NCBI RefSeq assembly: GCF_014635865.1
Contig: NZ_BMDQ01000003.1
Location: 1-64,000 of the forward strand
Source of the DNA: Winogradskyella haliclonae
GTDB lineage: Bacteria; Bacteroidota; Bacteroidia; Flavobacteriales; Flavobacteriaceae
Direction: 5' to 3'
DNA: 64,000 nt
This document shows positions 43,431-51,514 of this stretch, piece after piece; the stretch's first letter is position 1, and each line of letters begins with the position of its first letter. The translations under genes were made by a program, and so were the position numbers. The notes under the pieces are model-generated. The model was not told the DNA's origin. It saw only the letters and a program-made list of their open reading frames with translations, and made no database searches.

Positions 43431-43493
43431 AGATTTGCCAAATCTCGCTTAGCGAGTTCCTGTTCTACCTTTATCCTTTCGAGAAGTCCGAAA
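43431..43493. repeat. Cluster of three small inverted repeats in the gap between rocD and the DUF6768 gene
   Basis: AGATTT-GCC-AAATCT (43431-43445), CTCGC-TTA-GCGAG (43444-43456) and TTTCG-AGAAGTC-CGAAA (43477-43493) lie in tandem in a 177-base gap that is more GC-rich than other gaps. It may be a dispersed palindromic repeat or an RNA leader. Confidence 0.5.
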
Positions 43494-43561
43494 ATTCAGC
43501 GTGGGAAAGAAATCATCCCTAGAGCTTGCAAATTACTAAATAATCTTTTTGGTAAAAAATA

Positions 43562-43948
43562 CTAATCCAAAATTTTATTAGAAAGTGAGGATACTTGAAG
43601 TTCAAGCCTTTTTAACTCTCTAATAATTGCTTTTTTATCCATTTGCATCCAAGAAAATAATTTTAGCATACTCGAGGCCATTATACTTAATGCTCCAAAA
43701 ATTCCCCATTTAATAAGCGCATTTGTCTCATCGACGTTAAAGAACTGAATGGCACAATAAATAAATATGCCAAAAAATCCTACCTGGACAATACTCATTA
43801 GAATAACCACCCAGCTATTTTTCCCAGAAAAGATACCTAATGCCATTTGCAATAGGTTTTGCTCTTCTAACTCATTATAAAACTTCACTTCTTCTTCTGT
43901 CAAAGTTTCTTTTATTAGTTTGTCTATGTCTTCCATATTAGTTTTCAT
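43562..43948 (-). CDS. DUF6768-type membrane protein next to an ECF sigma factor
   Basis: 128 residues. N-terminal amphipathic part (MEDIDKLIKETLTEEEVKFYNELEEQN), two membrane helices (~48-68 and ~78-97), and a basic coiled-coil C-terminus (KAIIRELKRLELQVSSLSNK). Matches the DUF6768 layout. It overlaps the sigma gene by 11 bases, so it probably modulates that sigma factor from the membrane; this role is inferred. Confidence 0.8.
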   Translation of the reverse strand: MKTNMEDIDKLIKETLTEEEVKFYNELEEQNLLQMALGIFSGKNSWVVILMSIVQVGFFGIFIYCAIQFFNVDETNALIKWGIFGALSIMASSMLKLFSWMQMDKKAIIRELKRLELQVSSLSNKILD

Positions 43949-44492
43949 AATTTCTAGTTTTTAAAATTATTTTTAATTTTTCTCTGGCATAAAATAAGCG
44001 TGACTTTGCAGTTCCAACAGATATGTCTAGCATTTTACCTATCTGTTTTAAACTGAATTCTTGCAAATAAAAAAGCTGAATAACCACTTTCTGATTATGT
44101 GGCAAATCTTTTATTGCTTTTGACATCGCACTTTTCAGCTGTTGATTTTCTGAATAATTATCATCATCAGATTTGATATCTATAATAAGCTTTACTGTTT
44201 TTTTACGCTGTCTAGATTGTAAACGTAACCAATCAGTAGATTTATTTACAACTATTCTATAGGCCCAATACTTAAACTGTTCAGGATTTTTAAGATTATT
44301 AATTTTATCCATTATCACTAGCCAACTCTCTTGTGCAATATCTTTTGCAATGTCCTTGTCTTTAACCAACCAATACGCCTTTTCACAAAATAACTTGTGC
44401 CATTTCTTAACTAAAAATGTAAGGGCGTTTTTATCTCCAGATTGTAACCTTTGGATTAAAAAAGCATCACTTTGATTTTGTTTTGTTGGCAT
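43938..44492 (-). CDS. ECF-type RNA polymerase sigma factor
   Basis: 184 residues. Sigma-2 (~25-95, CEKAYWLVKDKDIAKDIAQESWLVIMDKINNL) and sigma-4 (~125-175, LPHNQKVVIQLFYLQEFSLKQIGKMLDISVGTAKSRLFYAREKL) are complete. The sequence GAAC-N16-CGTC lies 24 bases before the ATG and matches a classical ECF promoter, so it likely drives its own operon with the DUF6768 gene. Confidence 0.94.
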   Translation of the reverse strand: MPTKQNQSDAFLIQRLQSGDKNALTFLVKKWHKLFCEKAYWLVKDKDIAKDIAQESWLVIMDKINNLKNPEQFKYWAYRIVVNKSTDWLRLQSRQRKKTVKLIIDIKSDDDNYSENQQLKSAMSKAIKDLPHNQKVVIQLFYLQEFSLKQIGKMLDISVGTAKSRLFYAREKLKIILKTRNYEN

Positions 44493-44516
44493 TTAGATTA
44501 GGTTTCTATTACTAAT

Positions 44517-44540
44517 GACGAGAAAGACTATAAAAGGTTC
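44517..44540 (-). promoter_or_regulatory. ECF-type promoter of the sigma/DUF6768 operon
   Basis: Minus strand GAAC (44540-44537), 16 bases, CGTC (44520-44517): the canonical ECF spacing, directly upstream of an ECF sigma gene. Confidence 0.65.
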
Positions 44541-44616
44541 AATCCATAGAAAGATAAGATTAATTATAATCTAAAACGGAAAATTAAATTATGAGTCGAT
44601 TATTACAAAATGCAAT

Positions 44617-44624
44617 TATCTTTG
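44617..44624 (+). promoter_or_regulatory. -7 box upstream of the RlmD-like gene
   Basis: Exact TATCTTTG, 18 bases before the ATG at 44643; no -33 TTTG seen. Confidence 0.5.
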
Positions 44625-44642
44625 CATTCTAATTTTTAATAG

Positions 44643-46094
44643 ATGCCACGGAGAGAACGAAACAAATTTGTAAAACGCGGACAAGTCCTTGAACTTTTAA
44701 TAGAAGACTATGCTTATGGCGGAAAAGGAATTGCACGTATAAGAAATGAACATGGCGAATTTGTAGTCTTTGTCCCTAATACTTTACCCGGACAATTGGT
44801 AAAGGCACAAGTAAAAAAATCCAGTAAAACATACGCAGAGTGTAAGCTATTTGAAGTTCTAAAAGCGTCAGAAGATGAAATAGATGTACCATATCAAGAT
44901 ATACCCGGTGCGCCATACATAAAATTACCGATAGAAAAGCAGCACGCCTATAAAAAACAGAGCACTATAGAACTCTTTAAACGTATCGGAAAAGTAAAAG
45001 ATATCGAAGATAAGTTTGATGAATTTGTAACATCACCAAATACGTTTCATTATAGAAATAAAATGGAATATGGATTTTCGGCAATTGGTTATAATCATGA
45101 GTTAAAAACAGATGTTGACGAATTTACTTTAGGATTTAAAAAGCGAGGAACTTGGTGGTGTGGTGATAATCTTAATAATGATTCTGGCTTATTTGATACC
45201 GAATTTGAAAACCATCTAAAAGACATCAGAAACTATTGTCAGAATACTGGTTTAGCACCTTGGCATGCTCCAAAAAAAGAAGGTTTCTTTAGATATTTTG
45301 TAGTTCGTAAATCTTATAAGACCAATAAACTACTGTTTAATCTAGTCACAACTTCTTACGATCTGCAAAAGTTTGATTTAGATCAATTTGCAAACTATTT
45401 GGTTGCGCTTTTTGGTGACCGCGTCGCTGGTTTATTACATACTATAAATGACGAAATTGGAGACAGAACCATTGCTACTACTGGTAGTATTAGATTGATT
45501 TACGGTGAAGACAAAATCGTTGAACAATTACTAAACCTTAACTTTGAAATAAGCATGAAAAGCTTTTTTCAAACCAATCCAAAATCGGCAGAAAAGCTCT
45601 ATACAAAAGTTATTGATTATGCTTTAGAGAATAAAGAGGCCATAGATAATACTGTTGTTATGGATTTGTTTTGTGGAACAGGTACGATTGGTCAGATACT
45701 AGCATCTAGAAGTGAAAATGCAAAAATTGTAGGTGTTGATATTGTAGTTTCTGCTATAGAAGATGCAAAAGAAAATGCCAAGCGTAACGACATTGAGGGT
45801 TTAAAGTTTTATGCTGCAGATGTTGGTAAATTCTTAAATGAGCACCCAGAATACACCAACAAAATCCGAACTATTATTTTGGATCCAGCACGTGCTGGGA
45901 TTGCGCCAAAGACTCTTAAAAAAATAATAAACCTCAATGCGGAACGTTTGGTTTATGTATCTTGTAATCCAGCGACACAAGCTAGAGACACAGAGCAATT
46001 AATGCATGCTGGATATAATATAAAAAAGTTTAGTTTAGTCGATCAGTTTCCACATACATCACATATTGAAACTGTAGTTTTATTCGAAAAATAA
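44643..46094 (+). CDS. RlmD/TrmA-family uracil-C5 RNA methyltransferase without the Fe-S cysteines
   Basis: 483 residues. N-terminal TRAM domain (~8-72, RGQVLELLIEDYAYGGKGIAR), a central domain with FFQTNPKSAEKLY (~305), SAM-binding VVMDLFCGTGTIGQ, and the catalytic cysteine C441 in VSCNPATQ. Related enzymes make 5-methyluridine in 23S rRNA or tRNA. The CxxxxxCGGC cluster expected near residues 81-100 is absent; the region reads PYQDIPGAPYIKLPIEKQ. The exact target base is therefore uncertain. First gene of a run with DUF6452 and DUF6048. Confidence 0.85.
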   Translation: MPRRERNKFVKRGQVLELLIEDYAYGGKGIARIRNEHGEFVVFVPNTLPGQLVKAQVKKSSKTYAECKLFEVLKASEDEIDVPYQDIPGAPYIKLPIEKQHAYKKQSTIELFKRIGKVKDIEDKFDEFVTSPNTFHYRNKMEYGFSAIGYNHELKTDVDEFTLGFKKRGTWWCGDNLNNDSGLFDTEFENHLKDIRNYCQNTGLAPWHAPKKEGFFRYFVVRKSYKTNKLLFNLVTTSYDLQKFDLDQFANYLVALFGDRVAGLLHTINDEIGDRTIATTGSIRLIYGEDKIVEQLLNLNFEISMKSFFQTNPKSAEKLYTKVIDYALENKEAIDNTVVMDLFCGTGTIGQILASRSENAKIVGVDIVVSAIEDAKENAKRNDIEGLKFYAADVGKFLNEHPEYTNKIRTIILDPARAGIAPKTLKKIINLNAERLVYVSCNPATQARDTEQLMHAGYNIKKFSLVDQFPHTSHIETVVLFEK

Positions 46095-46096
46095 TA

Positions 46097-46672
46097 ATGA
46101 GATATTACAAATATTCTTTTCTATTTATAGCTTTAATATTGTTAGGCTGCGAGCGTGACGATATTTGTGCTGAAGGCACACCAACTACACCAAGATTATT
46201 AATTGAGTTTTTTGATGCTATAGATACGGAGACACTAAAAAGCGTGACTAGACTGTCTGTATATGGTGAGGACTTGGTGACGGAAAATGGAGCAATTGTA
46301 TTGCCAGAAGTGTCGACGAGTGCTTCGTTAATATTCAATTCAAACTCTAACGCTATCGAATTACCACTACTTGTAGGTGAAGAAGGTGTAGAAATAACAA
46401 CACGTTACATCTTAGAGAAAGACACAAATCTTAGAATAGACGGTGATGTTGCTACAGATTCTAATGTTGATATTTTAGTCGTAAGATACATTCCGCAATT
46501 TGTATATGTCTCTAGAGCTTGTGGTTTTAAAAGTATTTTTACAAATTTAGAAGTCTCTATTGAAAGTAATGATGCTAGCCAATGGATACAAAACATAGCT
46601 TTTGCAAACACAACAGATACACAAATAATAGTTGAAAACGAAGACGCAACACATGTACAAATATTTCATTAA
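46097..46672 (+). CDS. DUF6452-type lipoprotein
   Basis: 191 residues. Lipobox ILLGC (Cys ~18) followed by ERDDICAEGTPTTPRLLIEF, the family's opening. A beta-sandwich-like body follows, with a conserved SRACGFKSIF near the end. It begins 2 bases after the methyltransferase stop and overlaps the next gene by 20 bases, so all three are one operon, an order I recognise from other Flavobacteria. Function unknown. Confidence 0.85.
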   Translation: MRYYKYSFLFIALILLGCERDDICAEGTPTTPRLLIEFFDAIDTETLKSVTRLSVYGEDLVTENGAIVLPEVSTSASLIFNSNSNAIELPLLVGEEGVEITTRYILEKDTNLRIDGDVATDSNVDILVVRYIPQFVYVSRACGFKSIFTNLEVSIESNDASQWIQNIAFANTTDTQIIVENEDATHVQIFH

Positions 46673-47411
46673 GAGTTTAGTCATATTATTAGTGTGTTTT
46701 TCGTCTGTATTTGCTCAGGTTGAAGCACAAGAGAAAACTCAAGATACTACAGTTTTTAAACAAAAATACGGTCTTAGATTAGGTGCTGATATTTCTAAAC
46801 TGATACGTTCTGCCATAGATAATGATTATCAAGGGTTTGAAATTAATGGAGATTACCGTTTAACACAACGTCTATATTTAGCTGGTGAATTGGGTAATGA
46901 AGAACGAACATTAGATAGTGAAGCTTTAAATTCTACTGCAAAAGGAAGTTATTTTAAAGCTGGTGTAGATTATAACTTATACCGAAACTGGCTAGATATG
47001 GAAAATATGATTTATTCAGGTTTTAGAGTTGGCGCAAGTTCATTTAGCCAAACCTTGAATAGTTACACTATATATGATGTAAATAATCAATACTTAGGCC
47101 AACAAATAACTATAACAGACCCTGAAGAGTTTGATGGACTTACAGCTATTTGGGGCGAAATTATTTTGGGTATTAAAGCTGAAGTCTTAACCAATCTTTT
47201 TATGGGACTCAATGTGCAAATGAAGTTTTTGGTTTCAGAAACGAGTCCAGATAATTTTGAAAACCTATATATTCCGGGATTTAATAGAACTTATGATAGT
47301 GGTATCGTTGGTGCCGGTTTTGGTTATAACATTTCGTATTTGATTCCTATTTACAAGAAAGCGAAACCAGTTAAAAAAGAGGTAGAAGAAGCAATTGAAG
47401 AAGATAACTAG
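46653..47411 (+). CDS. DUF6048-type outer-membrane barrel protein
   Basis: 252 residues from the ATG at 46653 (MYKYFIKSLVILLVCFSSVFAQ signal). The TTG at 46632 would add a non-signal tail inside the previous gene. The mature protein alternates in beta strands (YGLRLGADISKLIRSAIDND, YLAGELGNEERTL, GAGFGYNISYLIPIYKK) and ends in a charged tail (KKEVEEAIEEDN). Likely an outer-membrane barrel paired with the DUF6452 lipoprotein. Its stop shares CTAG with the stop of convergent holA. Confidence 0.85.
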   Translation: MYKYFIKSLVILLVCFSSVFAQVEAQEKTQDTTVFKQKYGLRLGADISKLIRSAIDNDYQGFEINGDYRLTQRLYLAGELGNEERTLDSEALNSTAKGSYFKAGVDYNLYRNWLDMENMIYSGFRVGASSFSQTLNSYTIYDVNNQYLGQQITITDPEEFDGLTAIWGEIILGIKAEVLTNLFMGLNVQMKFLVSETSPDNFENLYIPGFNRTYDSGIVGAGFGYNISYLIPIYKKAKPVKKEVEEAIEEDN

Positions 47412-48412
47412 CCAAAAATCTTAACTAAAAGTTCTTTTAGTAAATCGCCTTGTGGTGTTGCATTAGCGCCTACACCTTTTCCTTTAACATCAAAATCTCT
47501 AAGTATAGCCACTGCTCTGCTCACATTTTTCATCGGGAAGTTTCGTGCAGCACTTGTATATTCATTCACAAAATAAGGGTTAATTTTTAATGCTGATGCC
47601 ACACTTCTTGGTGACTTATCATTTAATCCGTGGTATTGTAAAAGTTGTGAAAAGAAATTAAAAAGTAAGGATACTGTAACTACCATTGGATTATCCTTTG
47701 GGTTATCACCAAAGTATTTTACAATTCTAAAAGCCTTTGCCATATTGCGTTCACCAACAGCTTTACGCAATTCAAAATTATTAAAATCTTTACTGATGCC
47801 TATATTCTCCTCAATAGCTTCAGGCGTAATCTGAGAATCTTTAGGCAATACTATTTTTAGTTTATTAAGCTCATTCTCAATTTTAGACAAATCGGTTCCT
47901 AAAAATTCTACAAGCATTTGGGAAGCCTTAGGCGTGATGGTATAACCCTGTCCAGATAAAACGCGGCGAATCCAATCTGGCACCTGATTATCGTATAGTT
48001 TTTTACTTTCTAGTACTAAACCAGTTTTTTGCAAAGCTTTATATAATGCTTTACGCTTATCAATCTTTTTGTACTTATAATTAATTACAAGAACCGTAGT
48101 TGGTTGAGGATTATTCGCATAATCTACTAGCTTTTCAATAGTACGGCTTAAGTCTTGCGCTTCTTTTACAATAACAACTTGTCGTTCTGCCATCATAGGA
48201 TAGCGTTTGGCATTACTTACAATGTCATCAATAGAAATATCACGCCCGTATAATACCATCTGATTAAACCCTTTTTCAGCCTCATCCAAAATATTATTTT
48301 CAATAAAATCTGAAATCTTATCTATATAATAGGCCTCTTCTCCCATCAAAAAGTAGATAGGCTTGATATCGCCTTTTTGTATGGCAGTAACTATTTGTTT
48401 TGCTTCTTCCAA
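47408..48412 (-). CDS. holA: DNA polymerase III subunit delta
   Basis: 334 residues from a TTG start; no in-frame ATG precedes it. The opening KPIYFLMGEEAYYIDKISDFIE and the AAA+-like domain I, then the helical collar domain (~215-330, NPKDNPMVVTVSLLFNFFSQLL), match bacterial HolA. It opens the beta clamp within the clamp loader. Divergent from the HsdR-N-like gene, a neighbourhood common in Flavobacteria. Confidence 0.93.
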   Translation of the reverse strand: MEEAKQIVTAIQKGDIKPIYFLMGEEAYYIDKISDFIENNILDEAEKGFNQMVLYGRDISIDDIVSNAKRYPMMAERQVVIVKEAQDLSRTIEKLVDYANNPQPTTVLVINYKYKKIDKRKALYKALQKTGLVLESKKLYDNQVPDWIRRVLSGQGYTITPKASQMLVEFLGTDLSKIENELNKLKIVLPKDSQITPEAIEENIGISKDFNNFELRKAVGERNMAKAFRIVKYFGDNPKDNPMVVTVSLLFNFFSQLLQYHGLNDKSPRSVASALKINPYFVNEYTSAARNFPMKNVSRAVAILRDFDVKGKGVGANATPQGDLLKELLVKIFG

Positions 48413-48483
48413 AAATTGGTTAATTTGGCTATTACTTCTCGATAAATTTTCTAGGAAAACCTCTCAAAGTGACGTTAAAATTT

Positions 48484-48491
48484 TAATTTTG
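48484..48491 (+). promoter_or_regulatory. -7 box of the HsdR-N-like gene, predicted leaderless on GTG
   Basis: Exact TAATTTTG ending four bases before the GTG start at 48496. Confidence 0.6.
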
Positions 48492-48495
48492 TGTA

Positions 48496-48942
48496 GTGCA
48501 AGATCTTAATTTTCCAAAGTTCGACTACCGTTTCAAAAGTACAGAAAATAAAGTTTCTATTTTTGATATCATCCGCAAAAAATTTGTGGTTTTACAACCT
48601 GAAGAATGGGTAAGACAACACTGTGTGCATTATCTAATTTCCGAAAAGAACTATCCAAAATCTTTAATCAATGTAGAGAAAGAACTCACTATCAATAATT
48701 TAAAAAAGCGGTATGACATCGTTATCTTTAATCCTGATGGTTCTATTTTTTTGATTGTAGAATGCAAAGCCCCAAAAATTAAGATTAGTCAAAATACGTT
48801 TGACCAAATTGCACGTTATAACTTAGCATTAAACGCCACTTATTTGATGGTGACCAACGGAATTAATCACTATTATTGTCAAACAGACTTAGAAGCAGAG
48901 CATTATTCATTTTTAAAGGATATTCCAGATTATAATAAATGA
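48496..48942 (+). CDS. Stand-alone HsdR N-terminal domain protein (PD-(D/E)XK nuclease fold)
   Basis: 148 residues starting at GTG. The whole protein is the type I restriction enzyme HsdR N-terminal domain: EEWVRQHCVHYLI (~36-48) and KRYDIVIFNPDGSIFLIVECKAP, with the PD-(D/E)XK residues D (in YDIV), E and K (VECKAP) all present. There is no helicase motor, HsdM or HsdS nearby, so this is not a restriction system. Its steady place beside holA suggests a housekeeping DNA role, unproven. Confidence 0.87.
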   Translation: MQDLNFPKFDYRFKSTENKVSIFDIIRKKFVVLQPEEWVRQHCVHYLISEKNYPKSLINVEKELTINNLKKRYDIVIFNPDGSIFLIVECKAPKIKISQNTFDQIARYNLALNATYLMVTNGINHYYCQTDLEAEHYSFLKDIPDYNK

Positions 48943-49487
48943 AGAAAATCTTCATGAAGATATCGATTGCAATTATTCTCATCATATTGGTAGTTTATTC
49001 TGATATGTTTGATAGAGGTTTATTACAAAAAAAGTATATGCCAGTTGATGAGGTAGCCGAATTTTATCTTCAAGAGAATGTAAATAAAATACAAACAGCT
49101 TTTGAGGATAATTTTGATAATCCAAAATATAAATTTCCTCGTTCTGAAGTGCATAAAATTAAAGTTCTAAAAAATGTTCCTTTTCTAAGTAGACTATCAA
49201 CAGTAACAATAACAGATGAATCAAAGATTGACTATATTATAACATTCTTTAATGACCCTAAAAATTTTGATTGGGGTGAAACTACTTGGGCATTAAATGA
49301 ATCAAATTATATTTTTCGATTTTATAACGAAAATGATATAAAGGTTGGAGAGATTTGGTTATGTTCTGATCACTGTTCAAACATAGAATCTATTCCCTTT
49401 TCTCCTAATATGAAATTTGGAGGTATTAGCGAAATAGGTAAAGATAATATGGATTTAATTTTGAATAAAATAGTTAGGCCTTTGTAA
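48939..49487 (+). CDS. Membrane-anchored protein of unknown function
   Basis: 182 residues. One N-terminal membrane helix (~5-21, ISIAIILIILVVYSDMF), then an extracytoplasmic alpha/beta domain with tryptophans in FDWGETTWALNESNYIFRFY and two cysteines near 147-151 (LCSDHC). Not recognised. It overlaps the HsdR-N-like gene by 4 bases (ATGA) and precedes the glycosyltransferase by 3 bases. Confidence 0.7.
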   Translation: MKKIFMKISIAIILIILVVYSDMFDRGLLQKKYMPVDEVAEFYLQENVNKIQTAFEDNFDNPKYKFPRSEVHKIKVLKNVPFLSRLSTVTITDESKIDYIITFFNDPKNFDWGETTWALNESNYIFRFYNENDIKVGEIWLCSDHCSNIESIPFSPNMKFGGISEIGKDNMDLILNKIVRPL

Positions 49488-49490
49488 TAA

Positions 49491-50495
49491 ATGAATTACA
49501 ACACAAAAGATATCGCTGTTGTTATCCTTAACTGGAATGGAAAAGCGCTTTTAGAGCAGTTTTTGCCTTCGGTAACTTCATTTTCTGATGAAGCTAAAAT
49601 CTATATCGCTGATAATGCATCAACAGACAAATCAATTGATTTTATTTCTAAAAGCTATCCTGAAATTAAAATTATTCAAAATGCTGAGAATGGTGGTTAT
49701 GCCAAAGGCTATAACGATGCTTTAAAATATGTTGAAGAACCTCTACTCTGTCTTTTGAATAGTGATATCGAAGTTACAGAAAATTGGTTATCACCAATTG
49801 TGATGGCCTATAATTCTGAAGAAGACGTTGCTATAATTCAACCAAAACTATTAGATTATAAACAAAAAACTCATTTCGAATATGCTGGTGCAGCTGGAGG
49901 TTTTATTGACAAATATGGGTATCCGTTTTGTCGTGGCCGCATTTTCAATACTATAGAAGAAGATCGAGGTCAGTATAATGATACTATTGAAATCTTCTGG
50001 GCTTCTGGCGCCTGCTTCTTTATAAAGCATAAAGTGTTTAAATCTCTTCATGGTTTTGACAACACTTATTTTGCGCATATGGAAGAGATTGATTTATGCT
50101 GGCGAGCATTTAACGCTAATTATAAAACACTCTATGTTGGTGCATCAACAGTGTTTCATGTTGGTGGTGCAACATTGCAAGATACAAGCCCAAAAAAGAC
50201 CTATCTCAACTTCAGGAATAGCTTGTTCACATTAGTAAAAAATACTGATAGAAATGTCTTTGGACGTGTAGTTACAAGGCTAATTTTAGACGGTATTGCT
50301 GGCATCAGATTTTTAGTCCAAGGCAAACTGTCGCTTTGTTTTGCGACCCTTAAGGCTCATATTAATTTTTACAGAAACTTACCTAGACTATTAAAGCAAC
50401 GCAAGCATATAAAGCAGATGCCAAACTATAATAATCGTACGTCAATCGTTTGGGATTATTTTATAAAAAAGAAGCAAAAATTTGACTGTTTATAA
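49491..50495 (+). CDS. Family 2 glycosyltransferase
   Basis: 334 residues. GT-A fold opening VVILNWNGKALLEQFLPSV (~10-28), donor-binding LLNSDIEVTENWL (~97-109), and WASGACFFIKHKVFKSLHGFD with the catalytic-side GFDNTYFAHMEEIDLCWR (~195-212). C-terminal ~70 residues are hydrophobic/basic and may sit on the membrane. It adds a sugar in cell-surface polysaccharide or lipid synthesis; donor and acceptor cannot be predicted. Last gene of a three-gene run. Confidence 0.92.
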   Translation: MNYNTKDIAVVILNWNGKALLEQFLPSVTSFSDEAKIYIADNASTDKSIDFISKSYPEIKIIQNAENGGYAKGYNDALKYVEEPLLCLLNSDIEVTENWLSPIVMAYNSEEDVAIIQPKLLDYKQKTHFEYAGAAGGFIDKYGYPFCRGRIFNTIEEDRGQYNDTIEIFWASGACFFIKHKVFKSLHGFDNTYFAHMEEIDLCWRAFNANYKTLYVGASTVFHVGGATLQDTSPKKTYLNFRNSLFTLVKNTDRNVFGRVVTRLILDGIAGIRFLVQGKLSLCFATLKAHINFYRNLPRLLKQRKHIKQMPNYNNRTSIVWDYFIKKKQKFDCL

Positions 50496-50544
50496 ATCTG
50501 TTAAAAATTTTGTTAATCAGTCTATCATTAGCTTTTCTTTTCTA

Positions 50545-50552
50545 TAATTTTG
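50545..50552 (+). promoter_or_regulatory. -7 box of the OmpA-family gene
   Basis: Exact TAATTTTG, 32 bases before the ATG at 50585. Confidence 0.5.
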
Positions 50553-50584
50553 TCTCGGTTTATAATAACAAACTATAATTGATT

Positions 50585-51442
50585 ATGAAGAAAACGATTC
50601 TGCTTAGTATTTGTGCAATGTTGGTACTTACTGCATGTGTATCAAAGAAAGACTATTTGGCACTACAAGAAAAACAAAAAGAAACCCAAGATTTATTAAA
50701 TACGGCTACCGTAAAATTAAATGCTTGTTTATCTGACCAAGCTGCAGCTAATGCGCGTTTAGAAGGTCTTAAAGAACAGTTAGCCGATATGCGTCGTAGT
50801 AATGAAGCTTTAATTAAGAGTTCTCAAGACTTAACTGAATTGACTAGTAAAGGTGCTGAAAACCTTGAAAAATCTCTTGAATCTTTAAAAGAACGTGATT
50901 TAAAGATTACGCGCTTACAAGATGCTCTAACTAGAAAAGATAGTGTTACGCTTGCCATAGTGACTAGTTTAAAGAAAGAAGTGGGTATTAATGACCCAGA
51001 CATTGAGGTAAATGTAGAAAAAGGTGTCGTTTTTATTTCTATTGCTGATAAGTTGTTGTTTAAGAGTGGTAGCTATAATGTTACAGACAAAGCCAACGAA
51101 GTGTTGGGTAAGGTTGCTAAAGTAATTAATAGCAAGCCAAACTTTGAAGCCATGGTTGAGTCTCACACAGATAATGTATCTTATAGTAAACCACCACTAT
51201 TAGACAATTGGGATTTAAGTGTAAAACGAGCTACTTCAGTAGTCAGAGTTTTGGAAAGCTTAGGTGTTAATTCTCAACAGCTTATCGCTGCTGGTCGTAG
51301 TTCTTATGTGCCATTAGTAGAAAACGATACGGCTGAGAACAGAGCAAAGAATAGACGTACACGTATTGTAGTATTACCAAAGATTGATCAATTTTATGAA
51401 ATGATTGAAGAAGAAATGAAAAACCTTTCTGCTGGTAACTAA
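50585..51442 (+). CDS. OmpA/MotB-family lipoprotein
   Basis: 285 residues from the ATG at 50585 (MKKTILLSICAMLVLTACVSK), lipobox LTAC. A coiled coil (~25-115, EKQKETQDLLNTATVKLNAC, then ESLKERDLKITRLQ) leads to a C-terminal OmpA domain (~145-270) with VESHTDNVSY and the peptidoglycan-binding NRRTRIVVLPK. It links outer membrane to peptidoglycan. The coiled-coil spacer resembles YiaD/Pal-type proteins. Single gene with its own terminator. Confidence 0.9.
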   Translation: MKKTILLSICAMLVLTACVSKKDYLALQEKQKETQDLLNTATVKLNACLSDQAAANARLEGLKEQLADMRRSNEALIKSSQDLTELTSKGAENLEKSLESLKERDLKITRLQDALTRKDSVTLAIVTSLKKEVGINDPDIEVNVEKGVVFISIADKLLFKSGSYNVTDKANEVLGKVAKVINSKPNFEAMVESHTDNVSYSKPPLLDNWDLSVKRATSVVRVLESLGVNSQQLIAAGRSSYVPLVENDTAENRAKNRRTRIVVLPKIDQFYEMIEEEMKNLSAGN

Positions 51443-51464
51443 TTATTTCTTTGTATTAAATATT

Positions 51465-51496
51465 AAAAACCCCGATGCTGAGCATCGGGGTTTTTC
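51465..51496. terminator. Bidirectional terminator between the OmpA-family gene and the VWA gene
   Basis: Long perfect stem AAAAACCCCGATGCT / AGCATCGGGGTTTTT around a single G, between convergent stops 51442 and 51515. Confidence 0.95.
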
Positions 51497-51514
51497 TTTT
51501 GTATGGATATAAAC

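Noticed and set aside
48496..48942. HsdR-like gene as part of a restriction-modification or defence island
   Set aside because: No helicase, methylase or specificity subunit is adjacent; neighbours are holA and a glycosyltransferase.
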